64,000 nucleotides of DNA from Clostridiaceae bacterium Marseille-Q3526 (GCA_018223375.1 JAGTTS010000004.1:248001-312000); one strand, 5' to 3'; positions 17,516 to 24,691 are shown, counted from the first letter of the stretch. The notes: generated from the sequence alone by a model not told the origin. Numbers and translations are program-made.

Positions 17516-18091
17516 TTAATCCTCAGAGTTATTGTCATTTCTGTATTCAGGGATTTTACTCAATAGTTTTATTTGTTTGTATGCTTCGTCCAATCCATTT
17601 GCATTTAAAATATGTAATTCCATAGTTATTTTTACTATTTTTGTTGACTCAAGCTGAGAATTAAGCTTTTCTTGATTTATTTCACTGGCTTCAAGTTCAG
17701 TTAAATATTTTATGGTAACATCTAATGCTGCAGCAAGTTTAGAAATATAAGATACGGGGGCACGCCCATTTTCTAAAATATCATCAATCTCGCATATTGG
17801 TAAGTCAGATAAATTTGCAAGCTCAGAGGAGGATATATTTTTCAGTTCCATAATCTTTTTTAAATTATCTGCTATAAAAACAGTACGTTCATTTTCCCAC
17901 CCCATTAGATAAGCAGGTGAAACATCAAATAATGATGCTATTTTTTCTATCATTTCTTTATTAGGCTCTCTATTTCCATTTTCCCAATTATAAATAGCAT
18001 TCTGTGAAACATTTAGTAGCCCAGCTAGTTCTTTTTGAGTTAACAATCTTCCTAATCGTAAACTTTTTAATCGTTGTTGCAAAGTCATCAT
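17516..18091 (-). CDS. CI-like repressor with two HTH domains
   Basis: 191 aa. The first XRE-type helix-turn-helix covers about residues 5-60 (LTQKELAGLLNVSQNAIYNWENGNREP), and a second, more divergent HTH unit covers about 75-130 (ISSSELANLSDLPICEIDDIL). There is no peptidase (LexA-like) domain, so relief of repression probably depends on another protein, as with the antirepressors of this element or, in satellites, a helper phage protein. The gene is divergent from the Cro-like gene; repeated ATGGTGT motifs lie between them. GGAGG precedes the start. Confidence 0.85.
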   Translation of the reverse strand: MMTLQQRLKSLRLGRLLTQKELAGLLNVSQNAIYNWENGNREPNKEMIEKIASLFDVSPAYLMGWENERTVFIADNLKKIMELKNISSSELANLSDLPICEIDDILENGRAPVSYISKLAAALDVTIKYLTELEASEINQEKLNSQLESTKIVKITMELHILNANGLDEAYKQIKLLSKIPEYRNDNNSED

Positions 18092-18120
18092 AGTATACCT
18101 CCATTTTAAAATATAGCAAA

Positions 18121-18201
18121 ATGGTGTAAAAAAAGCAATATGCTATTGACAAAAAATTAATATGGTGTTAAGTTTATAATACAAACACCATATTGGTGTA
18201 A
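18121..18201. promoter_or_regulatory. Divergent operator region between repressor and Cro-like gene
   Basis: Four copies of ATGGTGT or a close variant: 18121-18127 (+), 18162-18168 (+), 18185-18191 (minus, ACACCAT) and 18193-18199 (TTGGTGT, +). The middle two make a long inverted repeat (AATATGGTGTT / AACACCATATT) flanking TATAAT at 18175-18180. TTGACA at 18146-18151 is 23 bp from that TATAAT, too far for a simple pair, so the exact promoter is unclear. This is the likely lysogeny switch. Confidence 0.7.
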
Positions 18202-18217
18202 AAAGGAGGGCGATAAG

Positions 18218-18409
18218 ATGACAATTGACAACAAGAAGTTTGATGTTGCGCTTGCAGAAAGCGGATTGACTATGGCGGAACTTGCAGAACGTGCAGGATT
18301 AAGTCGCCAGAGGATTAATATAATCCTTAACAGCAAAAAAGCAACACCGCAGGCAGTTGGCAAGGTAGCTAGAGGCTTAGGCGTAAGAGTAACAGAAATC
18401 ATTGATTAA
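18218..18409 (+). CDS. Cro-like XRE family regulator
   Basis: 63 aa, essentially one helix-turn-helix domain (LTMAELAERAGLSRQRINIILNSKKATPQAVGKVA), of the size of phage Cro proteins. It is the first plus-strand gene, divergent from the repressor, with AAGGAGGG before its ATG. It probably competes for the operator region and starts the replication/excision programme. It could also be a simple autoregulator. Confidence 0.82.
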   Translation: MTIDNKKFDVALAESGLTMAELAERAGLSRQRINIILNSKKATPQAVGKVARGLGVRVTEIID

Positions 18410-18452
18410 AGCACCGGGGGCGGTGGCTAAGAATCGAAAGGAGATGTTGTGC

Positions 18453-18638
18453 TTGAGGAAGCAGTATTTAACAGCCCAGGAGGTGGCAGAGGTAGTCGGC
18501 GTGTCTACCGGCAAGGCTTATAGCATGATTCGGGAAATGAACGCGGAACTTAAGGCGGAAGGCTACCTGACTGTATCGGGCAAAGTTCCAACTGCGTTTT
18601 TTCAGAAAAAATTTTACGGTTTTGAGGCAGAAAGTTAA
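18453..18638 (+). CDS. Small HTH protein, excisionase-like
   Basis: 61 aa from a TTG start nine bases after AAAGGAG; an ATG at 18444 sits directly on that site and is less likely. The protein has YLTAQEVAEVVGVSTGKAYSMIREMN, a MerR/excisionase-like winged helix-turn-helix, and ends with FYGFEAES. Proteins of this kind occur as regulators or recombination directionality factors in Firmicutes mobile elements. No catalytic residues. The position just after Cro fits excisionase, but a second candidate lies at 20530. Confidence 0.6.
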   Translation: MRKQYLTAQEVAEVVGVSTGKAYSMIREMNAELKAEGYLTVSGKVPTAFFQKKFYGFEAES

Positions 18639-18658
18639 AAAAGAAGGGAGAAAAGAAA

Positions 18659-19042
18659 ATGGATATGGATATTAAGAAGGAGTTAATGGTGCAGGACATA
18701 ATGGAACGGTGTGATGTTGACCATGATACGGCGGAAACGCTGTTTGACTGCGAGGTTGAGGCTTATGCCGAAAAAAATAAAATTGAAGATATGGAGGCCG
18801 CAGAAGCTTTGTATCTTCTGGATGATTCCAGAGAGGAAAAGGCCGAGAAGCCAAGAAGAGTCTATAACAATGTTGACCGCTGCGAGCTGGAGATGCTGCA
18901 GGGAGCGTTCATCACAGCAGTAGATACTGTAGAAAAAGATGATAGGGTATTTCTGGATGCTGTTAAAGTAGAGAATGGCAAGCTGATTCACTTGGGATTC
19001 GTTCTGGACGATGAAGGTGTCTTTCTTAATTTCGAGGAGTAG
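18659..19042 (+). CDS. Acidic protein of unknown function
   Basis: 127 aa, rich in Glu and Asp (MERCDVDHDTAETLFDCEVEAYAEKNK), with a helical first half and a beta-like second half (DRVFLDAVKVENGKLIHLGFVLDDEGVFLNFEE). I recognise no family. A strong AAGGGAGAAAAG ribosome site precedes the start. It belongs to the early gene block of the element. Its acidity is compatible with a DNA mimic or inhibitor, but this is only speculation. Confidence 0.6.
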   Translation: MDMDIKKELMVQDIMERCDVDHDTAETLFDCEVEAYAEKNKIEDMEAAEALYLLDDSREEKAEKPRRVYNNVDRCELEMLQGAFITAVDTVEKDDRVFLDAVKVENGKLIHLGFVLDDEGVFLNFEE

Positions 19043-19054
19043 GTAGGTGGAGCT

Positions 19055-19261
19055 ATGAAGATGTACAGAGTTCGCGATATTGTGGAGATTCTGACGGAAT
19101 GCCAAGAAATAGGCAGTGATGGGTATTGTGGGTTTGGAATCAGTGAAAACGGCAATTTAGTCATCACGCTCAAAGACCATGAGCCGGGTTGGATGACTTC
19201 AGAGGGATGCGGAGAAGCTGTCCAGGAAGTGGAGATTCTGGAAGACGAAGGAGAATACTAA
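19055..19261 (+). CDS. Small protein of unknown function
   Basis: 68 aa, MKMYRVRDIVEILTECQEIGSDGYCGFGISENGNLVITLKDHEPGWMTSEGCGEAVQEVEI in composition: polar, with a GxGxS-like loop region and an acidic end. It follows the previous gene by 12 bases with GGTGG before the ATG, so the two are probably co-transcribed. No known domain is visible. It is likely a real gene because of the operon spacing and codon use. Confidence 0.55.
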   Translation: MKMYRVRDIVEILTECQEIGSDGYCGFGISENGNLVITLKDHEPGWMTSEGCGEAVQEVEILEDEGEY

Positions 19262-19276
19262 GAAGAGGCGATATAC

Positions 19277-19630
19277 ATGGGGAATATATCTGAATTATAT
19301 GATAATTTAGAGAAAGTGACGAAAGATTTAAAAGAACAGAGGATATTGCTCCAATCAGAACTTTCAAAGGTTGATAAAGAGATATCCGATATTCGGCACT
19401 ATATTGAATTCTATCCTTTAAATGCTTGTCAGGGCTATAAGGTTGCTAAAATGATGAAAGACTGCCTGATAAGGCGCAGGGCCATAAAGAATGAAATGGA
19501 AGTCATTGACAGAATCGCAGTAATGAACGTCTCTTTTATCGGAAGCGGTAGGGGAAGAATCAAATTAACTCAGGAGAGAGATAAGCACTATAGGCCGAGA
19601 GTTCTGAAGGAACTTTTTGAAGATTTTTAA
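19277..19630 (+). CDS. Coiled-coil protein of unknown function
   Basis: 117 aa. The N-terminal half is a predicted coiled coil (ELYDNLEKVTKDLKEQRILL, then SELSKVDKEISDIRHYIEF); the rest is basic and ends in KHYRPRVLKELFEDF. The ribosome site AGAGG is eight bases upstream. No family recognised. It sits in the early gene block, 15 bases after its neighbour. A role in DNA binding or in taking over host or helper functions cannot be told from the sequence. Confidence 0.55.
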   Translation: MGNISELYDNLEKVTKDLKEQRILLQSELSKVDKEISDIRHYIEFYPLNACQGYKVAKMMKDCLIRRRAIKNEMEVIDRIAVMNVSFIGSGRGRIKLTQERDKHYRPRVLKELFEDF

Positions 19631-19656
19631 ATACGACCAAGAAAGGAACAATTGAT

Positions 19657-19788
19657 ATGCAAAAGAGTGTTTTGATCCCGGTAGAACAGTATGAATTAAT
19701 GCTCAAAACGTATGATGAGTTATCTAAGGAGCTGGAAGCCACGAAAAAAGCCCTTAAGGAAGCGGCAACTTCTTCAAGGGCAGAGTAA
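19657..19788 (+). CDS. 43-aa protein, coiled coil
   Basis: A short reading frame, MQKSVLIPVEQYELMLKTYD and then ELSKELEATKKALKEAATSS, with GAAAGGAAC before the start. It is compact and helical with a clear heptad pattern. Similar small 'VEQYERMLESYD' type proteins occur in Lachnospiraceae mobile elements. The function is unknown; it is spaced like an operon member. Confidence 0.55.
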   Translation: MQKSVLIPVEQYELMLKTYDELSKELEATKKALKEAATSSRAE

Positions 19789-19807
19789 CCCGGACACACG
19801 CATAAAA

Positions 19808-19841
19808 GCCGGATATACCTTGATTATATGGCTTATCCGGC
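19808..19841 (+). other. Hairpin in the early operon
   Basis: GCCGGATA (19808-19815) and TATCCGGC (19834-19841) form a perfect 8-bp stem with an 18-nt loop between two genes. No T run follows, so it is more likely an RNA stability or processing element than a terminator. Confidence 0.4.
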
Positions 19842-19864
19842 GAAAAATCAAGGAGGAATAAGAA

Positions 19865-20368
19865 ATGCACGATGAGACAAGGAGCCTGGCGAGTGAGATC
19901 ATAAGTGAGATTGAAGATGAAAAGTGGGAAATAATTAGGAGACTGGAATGCCTGAAACCAGATCTTGATAAAGCTCTTTTCGTTTTAGAGTCAGCACAAG
20001 AGACTTTAGAGTATATGAAGGAGCCGGAATCTTTAAATGATGCGTTTGTGCAGTTCGCCAATTCTAAAAACGCGCTCACAAATACCAGCATTGTGTTTGA
20101 TTATTTGATAAAGATTCAGGACGATATTAGGGACGTTATAGACACGCATTTTAAAAAATTACGGGAACAGCCAAAAAATAACCAGGCAAATCAGAGAAAG
20201 AGGATCTCTGAAATGCTGGATCAAATCACAGATGAGGAAGCACTGAACATCATTCGGGATTTTGTAAGAGTTCCTTACTTTAGAGAAAATGGGGAGAAAG
20301 CAAATGGACTACAGGAATCTGAGCCGCCGAAACCAGTGCAGTTTGTGGTAAAGATTAAAGAAAGTTAG
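19865..20368 (+). CDS. Helical protein of unknown function
   Basis: 167 aa, almost entirely alpha-helical by composition (SEIISEIEDEKWEIIRRLEC; LESAQETLEYMKEPESLNDA). Near the C-terminus it has MLDQITDEEALNIIRDFV, a short motif I have seen in small phage-element proteins of Clostridia, without a named function. AAGGAGG precedes the start. It is the last gene of the early block before a terminator-like hairpin. Confidence 0.55.
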   Translation: MHDETRSLASEIISEIEDEKWEIIRRLECLKPDLDKALFVLESAQETLEYMKEPESLNDAFVQFANSKNALTNTSIVFDYLIKIQDDIRDVIDTHFKKLREQPKNNQANQRKRISEMLDQITDEEALNIIRDFVRVPYFRENGEKANGLQESEPPKPVQFVVKIKES

Positions 20369-20474
20369 AGACTCACATCGTAACGAACATGCCCAGATAA
20401 CATGAAAGATGTTCGATTTTACTTAAAAAGTGAGTTCCTAGGGGACGGTAAAGTGTGGTAAGATCATAGTATGA

Positions 20475-20507
20475 AAAAAGGGCATCTGGGAACAGGTGTC
20501 CTTTTTT
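20475..20507 (+). terminator. Terminator-like hairpin before the replication genes
   Basis: AAAGGGCATC pairs with GGTGTCCTTT (two G-U pairs) around an 8-nt loop and is followed by T residues. Upstream, 20369-20440 holds a nested inverted repeat (CGAACAT/ATGTTCG inside ACTCAC/GTGAGT) of unknown role. Confidence 0.55.
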
Positions 20508-20529
20508 GTACTCGGAAAGGGGAATAGAT

Positions 20530-20721
20530 ATGGAAGACATGAATTTGAATCAGGTGATCGCATTGACTGAATCTCAGGCAAGAGCCAGATATAATGTTGG
20601 GAAAAAAAGGTTGGTCGAGTTGGCAACGAAGGCTGGGGCCCTGGTTAAGCTTGGGAGCCGGAAGAACCTCTATCTGAGGGAGCGGCTTGATGGTTATCTG
20701 ATAAGGCAAGGGATGAAATAG
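20530..20721 (+). CDS. Small HTH protein, DUF6462/excisionase-like
   Basis: 63 aa from the ATG at 20530, which has GGAAAGGGG seven bases upstream. The sequence LTESQARARYNVGKKRLVEL followed by KLGSRKNLYLRERLDGYLIRQ is the excisionase-type winged helix pattern seen in Tn916 Xis-like and DUF6462 proteins, with the strand-turn region (GSRKNLY) reading an allele-specific DNA site. It may control excision or the replication operon behind it. It stands ten bases before the primase-like gene. Confidence 0.65.
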   Translation: MEDMNLNQVIALTESQARARYNVGKKRLVELATKAGALVKLGSRKNLYLRERLDGYLIRQGMK

Positions 20722-20730
20722 GCAGGTAGG

Positions 20731-21480
20731 ATGAGAGAAGATTTTAGAGAAGTAAGAGAAGAATTAAAAGAGATCGGAATAAGAAGAATAGTTGAAGAAC
20801 ATTACATGACGCCGCAAAGACACGGCACTATTTACTTTGTCAAGAGTCCGGCATCTCCGGATAAGACAGCCAGCCTTGCGATTTTTCCAGAAACCAATCG
20901 TTTCTGCGACTTCGCAAATGGTAATAAAGGCGGAGACGTCATCTCGCTGTACGCATATGTTAAGGGCTGTAGTCAGTGGGAAGCCCTGAAAGCCTTAACG
21001 CAGTACTATGGCTTATCTGACGGCCGTCAGAACAGAAGAGATGTCAGGAGAAGGATAGAGAAGGAAGAGGCAGAGGAACGGAAGAGAGCAGCCAGAAAGA
21101 AGGCTTTCTACGCTGCCTTATTTGGCGAAATTGGCCAGTTAAAGGACAAGCTGAGGAAGTATAATCTGGTGCTGGAAAAGGGCGAGATAGAGCCGTTCAG
21201 TGACGTGTGGGCATATATCCAGAGCGAAATCCAGAGGGTGGAGTATAGGCTTGATATCCTGACTGCAGCAGACACCCGTACATATCGCAGGATGAAGCCC
21301 AGTCAGGGGCATGGACTGCCTTCTGACCGGCCGGAGTGGCTCTTGGACTGCTTGCTTATATTGGAAGAATCCGGGGCATTCGAAGCCACGGAAGCAGAAA
21401 TAAGAGAACTTACAGCGCAAAGGGCCTTTGAGTCGAGTCGGACTCCAGGACGAGATCGGAGGTGTGCGTGCGAATGGTGA
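20731..21480 (+). CDS. Primase-like protein with degenerate CHC2 domain
   Basis: 249 aa. Residues about 15-90 match the shape of the CHC2 domain of DnaG-type primases (SPDKTASLAIFPETNRFCDF, then NGNKGGDVISLYAYV and LKALTQYYGL), but the zinc-binding Cys/His positions are mostly missing, so zinc is probably not bound. The middle is a charged coiled coil (RRRIEKEEAEERKRAARKKA). No TOPRIM domain is seen. Proteins of this type lead the replication module of mobile elements, and the gene overlaps the RepA-like gene by seven bases. It may help load the ATPase or recognise the origin. Confidence 0.65.
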   Translation: MREDFREVREELKEIGIRRIVEEHYMTPQRHGTIYFVKSPASPDKTASLAIFPETNRFCDFANGNKGGDVISLYAYVKGCSQWEALKALTQYYGLSDGRQNRRDVRRRIEKEEAEERKRAARKKAFYAALFGEIGQLKDKLRKYNLVLEKGEIEPFSDVWAYIQSEIQRVEYRLDILTAADTRTYRRMKPSQGHGLPSDRPEWLLDCLLILEESGAFEATEAEIRELTAQRAFESSRTPGRDRRCACEW

Positions 21481-22559
21481 CAACTGAAAATGGCGTAATA
21501 AAGCCAAAAGATGAAATACAGGAACTTTCTTTTGTGAGAGCTGATGAACTGGATTCTATGCAGCTAGAAAAGCCTTTTTTTCTCGTCAAAAAGATTCTTC
21601 CGGTTGGGTTGTGTATTGTTGCAAGTCCTCCTAAATATGGAAAAAGCTGGCTTGTGTTAGATATGTGTATATCAGTAGCCACAGGTACAAAATTTCTGGG
21701 ATTTGAAACAAATAAGGCAGGCGTTCTTTATCTGGCACTTGAAGATAGCAATAACCGATTACAGGAGCGTATGAAAAAGGTTCTGAATGGACGGACGGCT
21801 CCTAGCGGTTTTGCTATGAGTATACATGCCGCTGATCTGGGGCATGGACTTATTGAGCAACTTACGAAATTTTTAGAGAAAAATCCAGAAACAAGATTGA
21901 TTGTAATTGATACATTTGCAAAAGTTCGAGCAGATATGCGAAGAGGAGAAAGTGCCTATACTGCTGATTATCGAGAAGCCGGACAGCTTAAAGCGTTTGC
22001 AGATGTTAATAAGATTTGTGTTGTGCTGGTTCATCATACAAAGAAAATGCGTGATATTTCCGATGTATTCGCCAATATTAATGGAACACAAGGCTTGACT
22101 GGGGCGGCTGATACAATGATTGTTATGAATAAAGAAAGCCGGGAAGATGAAAATACAAAACTTTCTATTACTGGGCGAGATGTTGAAATGTTGGACTTTC
22201 AAATGAATTTTAATAAAGACTGCTGCAGATGGCATATTCTGGGAACTGCAGATGAAATGGAAGAACGAAAGGCATTGGAGGAATATAACAGTAATCCTTT
22301 AGTACAGACTATCCGAAAGATATTAATACAGAATAAAGACGGTTGGACAGGTGGAGCAACAGAGATTATAAATGCTAGCCGAATGTTAAAGACGCCAATA
22401 TATGAGAAAGCCCAAAAAGTAGGGAAGAATATATTGAAATATCAGGATTTGCTTTTCCAACAAGATAATATCATGTATGAGCCAATTAACAATGGCAGTG
22501 GAGCAAAGAAACACAGATTTTATTATGGCTATAATCCGTTTACAGATGAAAGCCGTTGA
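21474..22559 (+). CDS. RepA-like replicative ATPase (AAA_25 / RecA fold)
   Basis: 361 aa from the ATG at 21474 (GGAGG upstream). It has a Walker A of the type SPPKYGKSW (about residues 42-50), a Walker B in LIVIDTFAKV, LVHHTKK and NGTQGLTGAADTMIVM, which together are typical of the RepA/AAA_25 hexameric helicase group used by plasmids and phage satellites. A DNA-binding C-terminal winged region follows. It is likely the replication helicase of the element. The iteron cluster starts at the last codons of this gene, which supports an origin function here. Confidence 0.8.
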   Translation: MVTTENGVIKPKDEIQELSFVRADELDSMQLEKPFFLVKKILPVGLCIVASPPKYGKSWLVLDMCISVATGTKFLGFETNKAGVLYLALEDSNNRLQERMKKVLNGRTAPSGFAMSIHAADLGHGLIEQLTKFLEKNPETRLIVIDTFAKVRADMRRGESAYTADYREAGQLKAFADVNKICVVLVHHTKKMRDISDVFANINGTQGLTGAADTMIVMNKESREDENTKLSITGRDVEMLDFQMNFNKDCCRWHILGTADEMEERKALEEYNSNPLVQTIRKILIQNKDGWTGGATEIINASRMLKTPIYEKAQKVGKNILKYQDLLFQQDNIMYEPINNGSGAKKHRFYYGYNPFTDESR

Positions 22560-22677
22560 AGCCGTTGATAACCGTTGACAAGCGTTGAATATCCGAAATT
22601 TTCTCTTACCTATAAAATAACCGTTGATAGTATTGATAACCGTTGATGCTATCAACGATAATCAACGGAATCAATGG
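22553..22677. other. Iteron cluster, probable replication origin of the element
   Basis: CCGTTGA or GCGTTGA occurs at 22553, 22562, 22572 and 22582, spaced 9-10 bp (one helical turn), then at 22621 and 22640, with inverted copies TCAACGA (22652), TCAACGG (22662) and TCAATGG (22671). Between the two groups lies an AT-rich stretch (22590-22620). Phased iterons right behind a Rep ATPase gene are the layout of satellite and plasmid origins. Confidence 0.75.
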
Positions 22678-23009
22678 TACATATATACCAACAATATGTG
22701 ATAGACAAAGATTCTCTCTAAGGGAGGTTTTTCGTGAGGGAGTAAGCGCAGCCCGCATAAAATAAGGGTTTTTACCTTATTCCCTCAAGTTTCTGTACAC
22801 TCTATGAAGGTGGAGGAGTAAGTAAGAAGTGAGGAAGTAAGAAATACGCATAAAAACAGGGCAATGTGCATTTTGTGCATTCTATTTGTAATTTGCCTAT
22901 AAGGAGTGAACTGTAAAAAATAACATAGAAAATGCACATTTTGCACAAATGCTGTAAAATCAAGGGTTTGCGGGCTTACCTGGCCCGGTAAATGAAAGGA
23001 AGATGTAGC
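22678..23009. other. Non-coding stretch with inverted repeats behind the iterons
   Basis: No gene is apparent. It has a hairpin AATAAGG/CCTTATT near 22761-22780, and TGTGCAT twice near 22864-22880 mirrored by ATGCACA/TGCACA near 22930-22946. These may be further replication or regulatory sites. Confidence 0.45.
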
Positions 23010-23225
23010 ATGGATTTTAAGAAACAATATTTCAGCCAGTGGGGAGAAGCCTGGAACTTCCACAAAAAGTGGTGTAATAATTCCGGCTCTGAACAGGAAT
23101 GGGATGCAATCGTTCAGGAAGCAAGAGAGCTTATGAATCAATCAAAGTTTTTAAAGTCCCTGACTCTGGCGGTCATCAATGAGCTTGAAAAAAATGATAA
23201 GGAAAGAAGGTGCTTAAATGGATGA
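23010..23225 (+). CDS. 71-aa protein of unknown function
   Basis: Starts at ATG 23010 (AAAGGAAG seven bases upstream): MDFKKQYFSQWGEAWNFHKK, with a WxxxWxFHKKW aromatic pattern and a helical remainder. Small proteins of this kind (Trp-rich, 'WxxFHKK') are common in phage-related islands between the replication and packaging modules. The function is unknown. It overlaps the next gene by eight bases. Confidence 0.6.
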   Translation: MDFKKQYFSQWGEAWNFHKKWCNNSGSEQEWDAIVQEARELMNQSKFLKSLTLAVINELEKNDKERRCLNG

Positions 23226-23382
23226 ACTTCCGAGATGGAATAAGCTTATTAATGAATTGAAGGACAGGCCAGATAAGGAAGGGGATGGGGGCAACCTTCG
23301 CGAGCAACTTAACATTATAAAACGGAATGGAAAAAATAAGGGTTTTTCACAGAAAGAGAGGTTAAAAGATGGCAAGGCCTAA
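23218..23382 (+). CDS. 54-aa basic protein
   Basis: A short frame starting MDELPRWNKLINELKDRPDK and ending in a Lys/Arg/Asn-rich tail (IIKRNGKNKGFSQKERLKDG). It overlaps the gene before it by eight bases and the gene after it by 14 bases, so translation is probably coupled. No known family. The charge suggests nucleic acid contact, an inference only. Confidence 0.5.
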   Translation: MDELPRWNKLINELKDRPDKEGDGGNLREQLNIIKRNGKNKGFSQKERLKDGKA

Positions 23383-23884
23383 TAATTTCCCGACCGGACA
23401 ACTGAATGAAGTTCCGGCCGAATTCATGAAAAGCACAGTCGTCTCATTGCGGCAGCTGTATGACAAAGGTAAGCCAGAGACGGATAAAGAGGTAGAAGAG
23501 CGCATTGACGAATATTTCCAGTTTTGCGAAGATTCGTCAATTCGCCCAGGGATTGAGTCTTTATCGGTGGCTCTGTCAGTCACCAGAACAACGCTCTGGA
23601 ACTGGGAGCAGGGAATCGGATGCTCTACCAGAAGACAAGAGCTGATCTCGAAAGCAAAAGCTTTTATCACGGCCTTTTTAGAGCAGTTAATGCTTTCTAA
23701 TAAGATTTACCCAGGTTCGGGATGCTTTTTCTTCAAAAATTGGGCTGGCTATCGTGATGCGGTAAGCTTGGAAGCTCAGGAGCGCACCACAATGGTTCCT
23801 CATCAGAGCCGGGAGGAAATAGCTTCTCGTCACGCTGCCTACATAGATGCGCCAGAGCCTGAGAAGCCAGATTTGGATTTCTGA
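23369..23884 (+). CDS. Terminase small subunit-like protein
   Basis: 171 aa. After a short start (MARPNNFPTGQLNEVPAEFM) it has an HTH-containing region (IDEYFQFCEDSSIRPGIESL, LSVALSVTRTTLWNWEQG) and a C-terminal CFFFKNWAGYRD motif, a combination typical of small terminase subunits of Clostridial phages and satellites (the 'F-x-x-KN' end). These proteins select the packaging site on DNA. No large subunit is present in the element, so it would have to redirect another phage's motor, as in PICIs. The AGAGAGG site precedes the start. Confidence 0.65.
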   Translation: MARPNNFPTGQLNEVPAEFMKSTVVSLRQLYDKGKPETDKEVEERIDEYFQFCEDSSIRPGIESLSVALSVTRTTLWNWEQGIGCSTRRQELISKAKAFITAFLEQLMLSNKIYPGSGCFFFKNWAGYRDAVSLEAQERTTMVPHQSREEIASRHAAYIDAPEPEKPDLDF

Positions 23885-23927
23885 TAAAGCTTCTGTCCTT
23901 ATCTGGCGGAAGTGTCTTTTTGAGATA

Positions 23928-24031
23928 AGTTCGTATAATACATAAAATACGAACTAATTTTTCTAGTGTTTACAAGGGTTTGAGAAAATCAATGCACAAA
24001 ATACGAACTTTATTATTGTAAAATACGAACT
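23928..24031. repeat. ATACGAACT sites before the second recombinase gene
   Basis: A dyad AGTTCGTAT (23928-23936) / ATACGAACT (23947-23955), 28 bp in total with a 10-bp centre, and two further direct copies of ATACGAACT at 24001-24009 and 24023-24031. The last lies between the -35 and -10 boxes of the recombinase promoter. Either a recombination core site like dif, or an autoregulatory operator. Confidence 0.65.
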
Positions 24032-24044
24032 TTTGTGATAGAAT
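24016..24044 (+). promoter_or_regulatory. Promoter of the second recombinase
   Basis: TTGTAA (24016-24021), 17 bp, TAGAAT (24039-24044). The spacer contains one ATACGAACT site, so a protein bound there should block RNA polymerase. Confidence 0.55.
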
Positions 24045-24070
24045 TGGTATCAAGACGGGAGGTTGATACC

Positions 24071-24634
24071 ATGAATAAAAAGACATTAGCACTGACAGAA
24101 GAGCAATATAAGGAAATCATAGACACGATTAGAACAGGCTTCTTGAGCTCGAGGCCGAATCAGAGAATCGCGACCGCTTTAGTACTGGAGGCTAATCTGG
24201 GACTGAGGATCAGCGACATACTGCAGCTTAGGTTGAAGGACATTGTAAAGGACGGCGAGAGGTATAGGCTGGACATAGTGGAACAAAAGACAGGAAAGTC
24301 ACGGACTTTCACAGTTCCAGTGGAAATATATCAGTATATCCAGCAATACTGTATAGATGCTGAAATCAAAAGCAATGAGGCAATATTCCCGATATCAGAG
24401 CGAGCTGTGCAGAAGCATCTGAAGGCTGTATGTGACTATCTGGGATATGAGGGGATATCAACCCATAGCTTCCGGAAGTTCTTCGCCACCAACATTTATC
24501 GGGACAGTAACTACAATATCGCGTTGGTACAGACTCTACTGCAGCACAGTTCAGCAGCCATTACTCAGAGGTATCTGGGAATCGGCTCCGCAGAGCTTGA
24601 GCAAGCTATACAGAAGAACATTAATCTACTTTAA
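24071..24634 (+). CDS. Small tyrosine recombinase, catalytic domain only
   Basis: 187 aa from ATG 24071 (GGGAGG eight bases upstream). It has the catalytic residues of tyrosine recombinases: Arg in LGLRISDI, Lys in the EQKTGKSR turn, THSFR (His, Arg), LLQHSS (His) and Tyr in ITQRYLGI. It lacks both the arm-binding and the full core-binding domain of the main integrase. Such short enzymes serve as resolvases, inversion enzymes or dimer resolution factors in phages and plasmids. The dyad sites just upstream are its likely DNA target. Confidence 0.85.
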   Translation: MNKKTLALTEEQYKEIIDTIRTGFLSSRPNQRIATALVLEANLGLRISDILQLRLKDIVKDGERYRLDIVEQKTGKSRTFTVPVEIYQYIQQYCIDAEIKSNEAIFPISERAVQKHLKAVCDYLGYEGISTHSFRKFFATNIYRDSNYNIALVQTLLQHSSAAITQRYLGIGSAELEQAIQKNINLL

Positions 24635-24658
24635 CGAAAGAAAGACATGTGCTTTAAG

Positions 24659-24691
24659 AAGGACTATCTATTGCGGATCAGTCCTTTTTTT
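24659..24691 (+). terminator. Terminator after the second recombinase
   Basis: AAGGACT pairs with AGTCCTT (24680-24686) and is followed by a run of T. It is 25 bases after the stop codon. Confidence 0.75.

Noticed and set aside
18146..18180. TTGACA and TATAAT as a promoter pair for the Cro-like gene
   Set aside because: The spacer is 23 bp, too long for a normal sigma-70 promoter, so I listed the region as operator DNA without fixing a promoter.
20464..20520. An 18-codon frame starting MKKGHLGTGV before the replication genes
   Set aside because: It consists of the terminator-like hairpin and has no ribosome site.
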